DNA of 64,000 bases from assembly GCA_040080215.1 (NCBI GenBank), contig JBEBIT010000006.1, forward strand, positions 21,637-85,636, read 5' to 3'. The stretch comes from CAIUGU01 sp040080215. Lineage in GTDB: Bacteria; Pseudomonadota; Gammaproteobacteria; Steroidobacterales; Steroidobacteraceae. Under the pieces are notes generated by a model. The model searched no databases and had not been told where the DNA came from. It saw only the letters and a list, made by a program, of their open reading frames with translations. Below are positions 8,481 to 16,109 of the stretch, one piece after another; positions within the stretch are counted from its first letter, which is position 1, and each line of letters begins with the position of its first letter. The position numbers and the translations under genes are program-made.

Positions 8481-9050
8481 ATGTACGAGGGAACGGACAC
8501 AATCGTCCTCTACGAAGAGCTCGCCTACGAGGACGTCCTGCCATTGGCGTGGCGTCCACATCGCCAGCCCCTGGATCCTGCGGTCGTCACCAGCTTCAGC
8601 GAGCGGAACCTCCACGTGCTGCAGGCCTGTGCGGCCATCGAAGAGCATGGCCAGCAGGAAAAGAAGGACGACACGTCGCCCGTGGCGGGCGAACTATTGC
8701 GCCTTGACCTGAAGGTCAATCTCTTGCTCGACCTGCTCGGGCAACTGGTCGTTGCCAATCAGCCGCGTCCCCCAGCCACGCCCGTCCGCTTCAACGCGCT
8801 CGGCGCCACCTGGAAGTCATCGGGCACCGAGCCGCTGCCGGCCGGGGAAGGCGTTTTGGAGATCTACCTGCGCGACAGCTTGCCGCAACCGTTGCGTCTG
8901 CTGGGGCGAATCACCGCGTCCGATCCGGACGGGCGAGTGAAGGCGCGGTTCATTCCCCCGAGCGACACGATCGCAGACCTCATCGAGAAGCTGGCTTTCC
9001 GCCGCCACAGGCGCCAGGTGGCAGGCGCGAGACAGTCCCGACGCGGGTAG
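8481..9050 (+). CDS. PilZ-like protein of the flagellar cluster
   Basis: A 189-residue cytoplasmic protein. I prefer ATG 8481, which has GGGGAG six bases upstream, to GTG 8448, which overlaps the previous stop but has a poor ribosome site. The N-terminal half is helical (LRLDLKVNLLLDLLGQLV). The C-terminal half is beta-rich (VRFNALGATWKS, then LEIYLRDSLPQPLRLLGRI), as in PilZ domains. The RxxxR c-di-GMP motif is not visible and the D/NxSxxG motif is degenerate (NALGATW), so this is probably a non-canonical PilZ protein. Atypical PilZ genes in this position are known in Xanthomonas flagellar clusters. Confidence 0.6.
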   Translation: MYEGTDTIVLYEELAYEDVLPLAWRPHRQPLDPAVVTSFSERNLHVLQACAAIEEHGQQEKKDDTSPVAGELLRLDLKVNLLLDLLGQLVVANQPRPPATPVRFNALGATWKSSGTEPLPAGEGVLEIYLRDSLPQPLRLLGRITASDPDGRVKARFIPPSDTIADLIEKLAFRRHRRQVAGARQSRRG

Positions 9051-9056
9051 CGTCGG
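9038..9056 (+). repeat. Hairpin across the stop codon of the PilZ-like gene
   Basis: CCGACGC and GCGTCGG form a perfect 7 bp stem with loop GGGTA; the TAG stop at 9048-9050 lies across the loop and the right arm. No T-tract follows, so it is not a clear intrinsic terminator. Confidence 0.4.
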
Positions 9057-9469
9057 AAGCGTGCTCCAGGTCTCTTGAGGGTCGGGATCAGGGGCGGACT
9101 CATGGTTCTGCTGGTGCGAGGGCGCTATTTTTGCGTCTAGTCGCAGCGCTGCCCTGAACACCAGCAAGAAATGCCGTCACCCTGTCGACCTTCTCGTCCA
9201 TCGAAATCGCCCGGCTTCGATAGCGCGTCGATCCCATGTCAGCCGATGCCTTCGCGGGTCAGGTTGCTACCCGTGAACGTTTTTCATAATGCAATCCATG
9301 CTGTTAATCCGTATGCTGCTAACCCCAAGGAAGGCATGGAAGCGTTCCGGGCCACAAGAAACAGGATTTTCGCCACCAGACCAATGAACGATCAGTCGCT
9401 CGGGCCCGATCTCGAATCTGCCGTTGCGCACGCCGGGCGTTCGGCGGACCGTTGTGAAAGCGAGGCGCC
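9051..9469. other. 419 bp intergenic region before fleQ
   Basis: I find no credible gene here. An open frame from 9171 runs into fleQ in another frame and has no recognisable product. The region contains a 13 bp imperfect direct repeat (9298-9310 and 9313-9325; two mismatches, 15 bp period) and a CATAAT at 9285-9290 that could be a weak -10 element with TTGCTA 15 bases upstream. No sigma-54 or sigma-28 promoter is convincing, as expected for a housekeeping-driven master regulator. Confidence 0.5.
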
Positions 9470-10963
9470 ATGGGTGCACTAGAACGTGCCGTGGTCGTCT
9501 ACGACTGCGATATCGACCGCGCAGCGGCCGTCGCCGACGCGCTCAGGCTCCTTGATCTCGAGCCGCTGCTGATCGACCACGCAGCGCTCATGCGGACGAT
9601 GATCCAGTCTCCCAGTTCGCGTCAGGCGCTGTTGATCGGCGACGTTGCAGACGCGCCCGATTGGCGGGAACTAGGCCATGCCCTGAGGGGGTACCTCAGC
9701 GATGTAAGGGTTGTTGCGTACGGCCCCAGAGATGTTGCGGACCAGGTGATCGCTGCGGCGGGTAGCGCCCGGGTCACCCGGTTGCCATTCCCCTTCAAGA
9801 ACTCCGCGTTGGCCGCCGCACTCCGCGGCCCCGCGACCAGCCTCGCTGCAACTTCCGATGTCCGTATGCCTACGGGCTCGTCCGTCGCCATTCGCGACGT
9901 ATCGCGGCTGATCCGCCAGGTCGCCGCCCACGATTCCAGCGTGCTGGTCCTCGGCGAGTCGGGAACCGGCAAGGAGCTCGTGGCACGGGCCATCCATGAT
10001 TCGAGTCCGAGGCGGCAGCGTCCGTTCGTCGCAATCAACTGCGGTGCCATCCCCGCTGAATTGCTCGAGAGCGAGCTGTTCGGTCACGAGAAGGGTTCGT
10101 TCACCGGGGCGGTGACTGCACGCAAGGGCCGGTTCGAGATTGCCGAGGGCGGCACCCTGTTCCTGGACGAGATCGGCGACATGAGCCTGCCGATGCAGGT
10201 CAAGCTGCTGCGGGTACTGCAGGAACGCATCTTCGAACGGGTCGGCAACCATGTGCCGATTCGCTGCAACGTCAGGATCATCGCGGCCACCCATCGCAAC
10301 CTGGAGGACTCCATCCGCCGGGGCACCTTCCGCGAGGATCTTTTCTACCGACTGAACGTGTTCCCGATCGAGCTGCCCAGCCTGCGCGCGCGCATCGAGG
10401 ATCTCGGCGCCTTGCTGACCGACTTCGTCGAACACAACCAGGCGGAGGGCCGGGGCAGAGTGCAGCTGTCGGCGCCAGCGCTCAAGGCCCTGCAGGAGTA
10501 TTCCTGGCCGGGCAACGTGCGGGAGCTCGGCAATCTGGTCGAGCGACTTTCCATCCTTTCGCCGGACCGGGTCGTGGGGGTGCGGGATCTTCCGCTCAAG
10601 TACCAGCCCACCGGATGGCTGCCTGAAGACGAGATCGAGGCCGAGGCGGTCGCAGCAAATGAAGTCCCGGTCGCTGCAGGGTCGCTTCCCGAGCTGAAGC
10701 CGAGCGCCGTCGAGGCGCTGATCGCGGCCGATGACGACTGGAGCGGGCTCCGCACCGCCTCCTTATCACAGCTGCCACCGGACGGGCTGGACCTCAAGGA
10801 GCACATGTACAACATCGAGCGCGCGCTGATCCAGCAAGCACTTGACCGTGCCGGCGGCACCGTAGCCCACGCCGCCCGTCTTCTAAACCTGCGCCGGACG
10901 ACGCTGGTCGAAAAGCTCCGCAAGTTCGACCTGGCCGTGGGCGAGGAAGCGACGGAACTTTGA
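9470..10963 (+). CDS. fleQ: FleQ/FlrA-type master flagellar regulator, sigma-54 activator
   Basis: FleQ-type proteins switch on class II flagellar promoters with sigma-54 RNA polymerase. The 497-residue protein has an N-terminal FleQ receiver-like domain (1-115), an AAA+ domain with Walker A GESGTGKE from Gly162 and Walker B (GGTLFLDEIGDMSL), and a C-terminal Fis-type helix-turn-helix (ALIQQALDRAGGTVAHAARL, then RRTTLVEKLRKFDL) that closely matches FleQ. Two oddities: the sigma-54 contact loop is GSFTGA (209-214) rather than GAFTGA, and the LFRS motif that binds c-di-GMP in P. aeruginosa FleQ, expected just before the AAA+ domain, is not recognisable (the segment reads DVRMPTGSSVAI). Confidence 0.92.
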   Translation: MGALERAVVVYDCDIDRAAAVADALRLLDLEPLLIDHAALMRTMIQSPSSRQALLIGDVADAPDWRELGHALRGYLSDVRVVAYGPRDVADQVIAAAGSARVTRLPFPFKNSALAAALRGPATSLAATSDVRMPTGSSVAIRDVSRLIRQVAAHDSSVLVLGESGTGKELVARAIHDSSPRRQRPFVAINCGAIPAELLESELFGHEKGSFTGAVTARKGRFEIAEGGTLFLDEIGDMSLPMQVKLLRVLQERIFERVGNHVPIRCNVRIIAATHRNLEDSIRRGTFREDLFYRLNVFPIELPSLRARIEDLGALLTDFVEHNQAEGRGRVQLSAPALKALQEYSWPGNVRELGNLVERLSILSPDRVVGVRDLPLKYQPTGWLPEDEIEAEAVAANEVPVAAGSLPELKPSAVEALIAADDDWSGLRTASLSQLPPDGLDLKEHMYNIERALIQQALDRAGGTVAHAARLLNLRRTTLVEKLRKFDLAVGEEATEL

Positions 10964-10979
10964 CGGCAAGGCCTTGCCG
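10964..10979 (+). repeat. 16 bp perfect palindrome after the fleQ stop
   Basis: CGGCAAGGCCTTGCCG begins at the first base after the fleQ TGA. It can form a short hairpin but has no following T-run. It may mark the 3' end of the fleQ message or be a protein-binding dyad. Confidence 0.4.
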
Positions 10980-11127
10980 CCTCGCGCTGTGCGTGTTGGC
11001 GGCCGTACAAAAGTCCCCGTCCTGACGCCCGAGCCGTTCTCCCGGCTACCCCCGATTGTGATTCGCCGCACATCCGCGACATCCGGATGGCCGCGCAGGC
11101 GGCAACAGACTGCCTCCCGGCAAATCG

Positions 11128-11143
11128 CGGCATAGAACTTGCT
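11128..11143 (+). promoter_or_regulatory. Sigma-54 promoter of the flrC-like gene
   Basis: CGGCATAGAACTTGCT fits the consensus TGGCACG-N4-TTGCW with the required GG-N10-GC spacing (GG at 11129-11130, GC at 11141-11142). The start would be near 11154, about 34 bases before the flrC-like ATG. Since fliE overlaps that gene, this promoter may also feed fliE onward. FleQ is the likely activator. Confidence 0.85.
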
Positions 11144-11187
11144 ATCTGACTTCCCGGGCACCTCCATCTCGCCCACCGGGAGTCTGA

Positions 11188-12252
11188 ATGAGCGTCGATC
11201 AGTCGGGAGTCATCCCGGAGTTCCAAGCGGACACGCCGGCCGTCACGGCCAGCATGCGGCGCGCCGAAGCCGACCTCGTCGCGTGCGCGCAGAGCTCGCG
11301 GGACCTTGTCGAACTGGCCCGACGGGTTGCCGCCAGCGACTGCACGGTACTCATCGCCGGAGAGTCGGGAACCGGCAAGGAAGTCCTGTCCCGCTTCATC
11401 CATACCCAATCGCCCAGGCGCAATGGACCGTTCATCGCCGTCAATTGCGCGGCCATCCCGGAAAACATGCTGGAGGCAATGCTCTTCGGCTACGAACGCG
11501 GCGCGTTTACCGGCGCGCATGCAACGCATGCCGGCAAGTTCGAACAGGCGCAGGGCGGCACGTTGCTGCTCGACGAAATCACCGAGATGCCACTTGGGCT
11601 GCAGGCCAAGCTGCTGCGGGTGATCCAGGAGCGTGAGGTCGAGCGCCTGGGTGGCCGCAACACGGTGGCGCTCGACGTGCGCATCCTCGCCACCACGAAC
11701 CGCAATCTCCGGACCGAAGTCGCCGCGGGGCGGTTCCGGGAGGACCTTTTCTATCGGTTGAACGTATTTCCCCTGTGCGTCAGCCCGTTGCGGGAGCGCC
11801 GGGACGACATCCTGCCGCTCGCGATGCGCTTGCTGACGCAGCGGTGCCGACCCGGTGAACGCATTCCTGCGCTCAGCGCGGACGCCGCACATGTGCTGCT
11901 GACCTATCCGTGGCCGGGCAACGTGCGAGAACTGGACAACCTGGTCCAGCGGGCACTGATCCTCGTGAATGGACCGATCATCGAGATCGAGCATATCCAC
12001 TTCGAGATGTTCGACAGTCCGCGCGCCCTCCAGAAGCCCGCCAAGCCGGTGTCTGCCGACGCGCACATCGAAGACCAGCCGGACCTTGCAGGTTCGATCG
12101 AAAGTGTGGAGCGCGAACTGATCCTGCAGGCGCTGCGTGCCGGCAGGGGCAGTCGCCAGGCCGCTGCCGAACGTCTTGGCATCAGCCCGCGCACGCTGAG
12201 ATACAAACTGGCGCGGCTCAGGAACTCCGGAATCGAGGTCCCTGCGGCATGA
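11188..12252 (+). CDS. FlrC/FleR-like sigma-54 activator without a receiver domain
   Basis: A 354-residue sigma-54 activator that most resembles FlrC/FleR by position, directly before fliE. Walker A is GESGTGKE (58-65), the sigma-54 loop is a standard GAFTGA (105-110), and the C-terminal helix-turn-helix (ILQALRAGRGSRQAAAERLG, then ISPRTLRYKLARLR) is FleR/FlrC-like. FleR of Pseudomonas has an N-terminal receiver domain phosphorylated by FleS; here only about 45 residues precede the AAA+ domain and no kinase gene is adjacent. Activity must be set some other way. The stop overlaps the fliE start (ATGA). Confidence 0.85.
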   Translation: MSVDQSGVIPEFQADTPAVTASMRRAEADLVACAQSSRDLVELARRVAASDCTVLIAGESGTGKEVLSRFIHTQSPRRNGPFIAVNCAAIPENMLEAMLFGYERGAFTGAHATHAGKFEQAQGGTLLLDEITEMPLGLQAKLLRVIQEREVERLGGRNTVALDVRILATTNRNLRTEVAAGRFREDLFYRLNVFPLCVSPLRERRDDILPLAMRLLTQRCRPGERIPALSADAAHVLLTYPWPGNVRELDNLVQRALILVNGPIIEIEHIHFEMFDSPRALQKPAKPVSADAHIEDQPDLAGSIESVERELILQALRAGRGSRQAAAERLGISPRTLRYKLARLRNSGIEVPAA

Positions 12253-12593
12253 GCACCATGGAAATCGACCGGGTTCTCTCGCAAATCCGTTCGCTGTCGG
12301 CACAGGCGAGTGCGGGCGCCGCGAAGCCGGCGATGGCAGACGCCGCTCAAGGCGCGGGTTCGGTCGCGAACTCCGGCTTCGCACAGTTGATGCGCCAGGG
12401 CATCGAGCAGGTCAACTCGGCGCAGCAAAGCGCAAGCCGCATGGCGACAGCCTTCGAACGCGGTACCCCGGGCATCGAGCTGCCGCAGGTGATGCTCGAG
12501 ATGCAGAAGGCCAGCGTGTCGTTCCGCGCCTTGACCGAGGTGCGCAATCGCATGGTCAGCGCATACCAGGAAATCATGAACATGCCTATCTAG
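12249..12593 (+). CDS. fliE: FliE, MS ring-rod junction protein
   Basis: FliE links the MS ring to the proximal rod and is an early substrate of the export apparatus. The 114-residue product ends with the family signature (LPQVMLEMQKASVSFRALTE, then VRNRMVSAYQEIMNMPI). The ATG at 12249 overlaps the stop of the flrC-like gene, so the regulator and the first basal-body gene are probably translated from one message. A longer open frame upstream is only a shadow of the regulator gene. Confidence 0.95.
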   Translation: MSTMEIDRVLSQIRSLSAQASAGAAKPAMADAAQGAGSVANSGFAQLMRQGIEQVNSAQQSASRMATAFERGTPGIELPQVMLEMQKASVSFRALTEVRNRMVSAYQEIMNMPI

Positions 12594-12637
12594 GCCAGAC
12601 GGCCCGGATAGACAGTCGTACGCAGACTTGAGGATGG

Positions 12638-12754
12638 ATGATGATCAGTAACCGTGAAGATCCCGTGACCGTTGGTGAGCCGAGGCAGGGCGCGCCGCGA
12701 CGCTCCATTGGCAGCCCGCAAGCGCTGTTGCAGTTGCAGGGAGTGCGCGCATGA
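12638..12754 (+). CDS. Possible 38-residue leader ORF before fliF
   Basis: An open frame in the fliE-fliF gap starts ATGATG, five bases after a GAGG ribosome site, and encodes MMISNREDPVTVGEPRQGA followed by a basic, Pro-rich tail. Its TGA overlaps the fliF ATG (ATGA at 12751-12754), as real coupled genes do in this cluster. It matches no family I know and may be a leader that couples ribosomes into fliF, or chance in GC-rich DNA. Confidence 0.3.
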   Translation: MMISNREDPVTVGEPRQGAPRRSIGSPQALLQLQGVRA

Positions 12755-14451
12755 GTGCTGAAGCCGCAACGTTGCCGATGGCCTATCGCGTCGGGACGGG
12801 AATGAAGCCCATCATGCTGCTGATCGGGGTTGCTGCGGCCATCGCAGCCGGCGTCGGCGTAGCCATCTGGACCAAGGGCCCGACGTACGGCCTGCTGTTT
12901 GCCGGATTGACGAACCAGGATTCTTCGCAGGTCGTCCAAGCCCTGGATGCCGCCAAAGTGCCCTACAAGCTGGATCCCGGCTCGGGTGCCATTTCCGTTC
13001 CTGCCGACCAGATTCAAAGCGTGCGCCTGCAGCTTGCGGGACAGGGCCTGCCTGAAGGCGACAATGCGGGCTTCGCCGTCATGTCCAAGGATCCGGGGTT
13101 CGGGGTCAGCCAGTTCATGGAGAACGCCCGTTACCAGCATGCCCTTGAAACCGAACTCGCAAAGACCATCACGAGCCTACAGGCGGTGGGGGGCGCGCGC
13201 GTCCATCTCGCGCTCCCGCGGCAATCTGCCTTTGTCAGGGACCGACAGGCCCCGAGTGCGTCGGTCTTCCTGCAGCTGAAGCCGGGGCGTCGACTGGAAT
13301 CAGAGCAGGTGACCGCCATCATCAACCTGGTGGCCTCGAGTGTTCCGGAGCTCGAAGCGGGGCAGGTAACCGTCGTTGACCAGCAGGGCCGACTGCTATC
13401 ATCACCCAACAGCGACGAAGCGCTTGGTGGACTTCCCACCAAGCAGTTTGAGTTCGCACGCCGCCTTGAGGAGGACTACGTCCAGCGCATCGAGCAACTC
13501 CTGACGCCGCTGGTCGGTGCCGGGCGAGTACGCGCTCAGGTCGCGGTCGACGTCGAGATGGGCGTCACCGAGGAGGCGCGCGAGAAGTACACGCCCGAGA
13601 GCGCGGTGGTTCGCAGCGAGAACCTCGCGGAGCAGTCATCGACCAACGGCTCGGGTCCTCAGGGCGTGCCCGGTGCGCTGTCCAACCAGCCTCCTGCGCC
13701 GGGTGTGGTACTGCCGCCGGGCCAGGCAGCTGGCGCGCAGGATGCGGCGAATGCAACCAGCACGGAGCCGCAGAGCCAGTCGAAGCAGACCACTCGCAAC
13801 TACGAAATCGACCGCACGGTGAGCCACACGCGACTGCCCGCCGGTCGTCTGAAGCGGCTCTCGGTCGCCGTGATCGTGGACAATCCACCAGCGGCCGCGG
13901 TGCCCGCACAGGCACCCGGTGCGCCGGCTGATCCCGCCGCACCGCCTGCCGCTGCACCGGCTGCGACGCCACTCTCCGCCGAGGAAGTCGAGAACCTGAC
14001 GCGACTGGTGAAGGACGCGGTGGGCTTCGACCAGACCCGCGGCGACAGCGTGAACGTCATGAATGCGCCGTTCCATCCGGATCTCATCGAGCCGGTCGAA
14101 CCGCTTGAAGCGGCGCCGATCTGGGAGAAGCCGTGGGTCCAGGACCTCATCAAGCTGGCTGCCGGATTGATCGTTCTCCTGGTCCTCGTATTCGTCGTGC
14201 TCAAGCCGTTGACGCGTGGCCTGTTGGCCTCGGCCAAGGTGCCCGTCAGGACGCAGTTGCAGGCGGCCCAGGGTGATGCTGCTGCAGCTGGAGGAGCCGC
14301 TGGAGCCGCGCAGGGTGGAGCCCAACAGGGCGCTGCCGGCGGCAAGCCGCTCGCCTACGAACAGCAAGTGGCGCAGGCCCGCACGCTGGTACAGCAGGAT
14401 CCCAGGCGCGTAGCGCAGGTTGTAAAGACGTGGGTAGCCGAAGATGAGTGA
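12751..14451 (+). CDS. fliF: FliF, MS-ring protein
   Basis: FliF builds the membrane MS ring on which the C ring, rod and export gate assemble. The 566-residue protein has transmembrane helix 1 at about residues 20-42, a periplasmic part with YscJ-type folds (YGLLFAGLTNQDSSQVVQAL, then FGVSQFMENARYQHALETEL), a disordered Ala/Pro/Gln-rich stretch around 290-345 and 380-410, transmembrane helix 2 near 467-490, and a C-terminal FliG-binding tail (VAQARTLVQQDPRRVAQVVK). The last eight bases overlap fliG. Confidence 0.97.
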   Translation: MSAEAATLPMAYRVGTGMKPIMLLIGVAAAIAAGVGVAIWTKGPTYGLLFAGLTNQDSSQVVQALDAAKVPYKLDPGSGAISVPADQIQSVRLQLAGQGLPEGDNAGFAVMSKDPGFGVSQFMENARYQHALETELAKTITSLQAVGGARVHLALPRQSAFVRDRQAPSASVFLQLKPGRRLESEQVTAIINLVASSVPELEAGQVTVVDQQGRLLSSPNSDEALGGLPTKQFEFARRLEEDYVQRIEQLLTPLVGAGRVRAQVAVDVEMGVTEEAREKYTPESAVVRSENLAEQSSTNGSGPQGVPGALSNQPPAPGVVLPPGQAAGAQDAANATSTEPQSQSKQTTRNYEIDRTVSHTRLPAGRLKRLSVAVIVDNPPAAAVPAQAPGAPADPAAPPAAAPAATPLSAEEVENLTRLVKDAVGFDQTRGDSVNVMNAPFHPDLIEPVEPLEAAPIWEKPWVQDLIKLAAGLIVLLVLVFVVLKPLTRGLLASAKVPVRTQLQAAQGDAAAAGGAAGAAQGGAQQGAAGGKPLAYEQQVAQARTLVQQDPRRVAQVVKTWVAEDE

Positions 14452-15463
14452 GAAAGAAACGGCCAAGGGCGGCAGGAGCGGCACCGAACGCGCCGCGATG
14501 CTGCTGCTGACGTTGGGCGAGCAGGAAGCGGCCGAAGTACTCAAGCACATGGGTGCGAAGGACGTGCAGAAAGTTGGTTCCGCGATGGCCCAGATGGCCA
14601 ACGTATCCCGTGACGAGGTCAGCGGCGTGCTGACCAGGTTCAGTACCGTGCTTGAGAACCAGACCTCTCTGGGCGTTGGCTCGGATGACTACATCCGCAG
14701 GGTGATGATCAATGCGCTTGGCGAAGACAAGGCATCGGGCGTCATCGACCGAATCCTGGTCGGACGCTCGAGCAAGGGCCTCGAGGCCCTCAAGTGGATG
14801 GAACCCAAGGCAGTCGCGGAAATCGTCCGCTTCGAACATCCCCAGATCGTTGCCATCGTGCTGTCGTACCTCGATCCCGACCAGTCTGCGGGGGTGCTGT
14901 CGTTGCTGCCAGACAGCGTTCGCGCCGACGTGGTGATGCGCATCGCGACCCTGGACGGCATCCAGCCTTCCGCCCTGTCGGAACTCAACGAAATCATGGA
15001 AAAGCAGTTCGCCGGCAACGGCGGTGGCACGTCGTCCGGGCTGGGTGGGGTCAAGGTGGCGGCCAACATCGTCAACCTGATGGACATGACGGCAGGCACG
15101 ACGCTGATGGAGCAGATCCAGAAGTCGGACGAAGCACTGAGCACCCGCATCCAGGACCTGATGTTCGTCTTCGACAACCTGCTCGAAATCGACGACCGCG
15201 GCATGCAGGAGCTGCTGCGCCAGGTCCAGAGCGATCGCCTGCTGCTCGCCTTGAAGGGCGCCGAGGAGGAGCTCAAGGAAAAGATCTTCAAGAACATGTC
15301 CCAGCGTGCCGCGGAAATGCTCAAGGACGACCTGGAAGCAAAGGGGCCCGTGAAGCTGAGTGAAGTGGAAGCCGCGCAAAAGGAAGTGCTGGCCGTGGCC
15401 CGCAAGATGGCCGAGGCCGGAACCCTGGCGCTGGGCGGCAAGGGTGGCGAAGCGTATGTCTGA
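14444..15463 (+). CDS. fliG: FliG, C-ring rotor and switch protein
   Basis: FliG couples the stator to rotation and responds to FliM/FliN. The 339-residue length is standard. The N-terminal domain that binds FliF begins ERAAMLLLTLGEQEAAEVLK; the middle domain carries the EHPQ motif (VRFEHPQIVAIVLSYL); the C-terminal domain holds the charged torque helix (FDNLLEIDDRGMQELLRQVQ, then RLLLALKGAEEELKEKIFKN). It overlaps both fliF and fliH, so translation of the fliF-fliJ block is tightly coupled. Confidence 0.97.
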   Translation: MSEKETAKGGRSGTERAAMLLLTLGEQEAAEVLKHMGAKDVQKVGSAMAQMANVSRDEVSGVLTRFSTVLENQTSLGVGSDDYIRRVMINALGEDKASGVIDRILVGRSSKGLEALKWMEPKAVAEIVRFEHPQIVAIVLSYLDPDQSAGVLSLLPDSVRADVVMRIATLDGIQPSALSELNEIMEKQFAGNGGGTSSGLGGVKVAANIVNLMDMTAGTTLMEQIQKSDEALSTRIQDLMFVFDNLLEIDDRGMQELLRQVQSDRLLLALKGAEEELKEKIFKNMSQRAAEMLKDDLEAKGPVKLSEVEAAQKEVLAVARKMAEAGTLALGGKGGEAYV

Positions 15464-16109
15464 AGTGCAGGCCCGGGCAGGCTCCGTGGGTGTCGAGCGC
15501 TGGTCGCTGCCGACAGTCGAAGGGCCCTCCATCCACCGCCGCAACCGACTCAGCGTCGGCGAACTCGAGGAGCTCGAACGCGCGGCATGGGAAGAAGCCT
15601 TTGCCGAGGGCAAGGAAGCCGGCCTCGCGGCTGCCAGGATGGATATCGAGACTCGGCGCGCCGAGCTCGAGCGGCAGGCCAGTCGACTGAATTCGATCCT
15701 CGACCTGCTCGCGCAGCCGCTCAAGCAGCTCGATTCGGAGATGGAACGGCAGCTCGTGATGCTGGCATTCACGCTCGCCAAGCAGCTGGTGCGACGCGAA
15801 CTCAAGGCCGACCCCTCGCAGGTGATCGGCATCGTCCGCGACACCGTGGCGTTGCTGCCGATCGCGGCGCGGAACGTTCGCGTCCATCTCCATCCGGAGG
15901 ACGCCGGCCTGCTGCGCGAGAAGCTTGCCGAGACGACTGCCGATCGGGCCTGGAGCATCGTCGAGGATCCCGTGCAGAGCCGCGGCGGGTGCCGCGTAAC
16001 GACCGAGAATTCGCAGATCGATGCAAGGCTCGAGACGCGGCTGGGCGCTGCGCTCAGTTCCTTGCTCGGTGACGAGCGCAACACGGAAGGCCGGGAGGCG
16101 CAGACTTGA
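15456..16109 (+). CDS. fliH: FliH, regulator of the flagellar export ATPase
   Basis: FliH binds FliI and tethers the ATPase complex to the C ring through FliN and to FlhA. I chose ATG 15456, which overlaps the fliG end; a longer frame upstream is fliG shadow. The 217-residue product has a variable N terminus, a glycine/alanine-spaced coiled coil (EEAFAEGKEAGLAAARMDIE) typical of the GxxxG region, and the conserved C-terminal domain (LVMLAFTLAKQLVRRELKAD, then VRVHLHPEDAGLL). Confidence 0.93.
   Translation: MSEVQARAGSVGVERWSLPTVEGPSIHRRNRLSVGELEELERAAWEEAFAEGKEAGLAAARMDIETRRAELERQASRLNSILDLLAQPLKQLDSEMERQLVMLAFTLAKQLVRRELKADPSQVIGIVRDTVALLPIAARNVRVHLHPEDAGLLREKLAETTADRAWSIVEDPVQSRGGCRVTTENSQIDARLETRLGAALSSLLGDERNTEGREAQT

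Noticed and set aside
9171..9482. 103-codon frame in the fleQ upstream gap
   Set aside because: No ribosome site, overlaps the fleQ start in another frame, composition unlike the neighbouring genes and no recognisable product.
12709..12724. Possible sigma-54 promoter just before fliF
   Set aside because: GG-N10-GC spacing is present, but the -12 half reads AAGC instead of TTGC and the start would fall almost at the fliF ATG.
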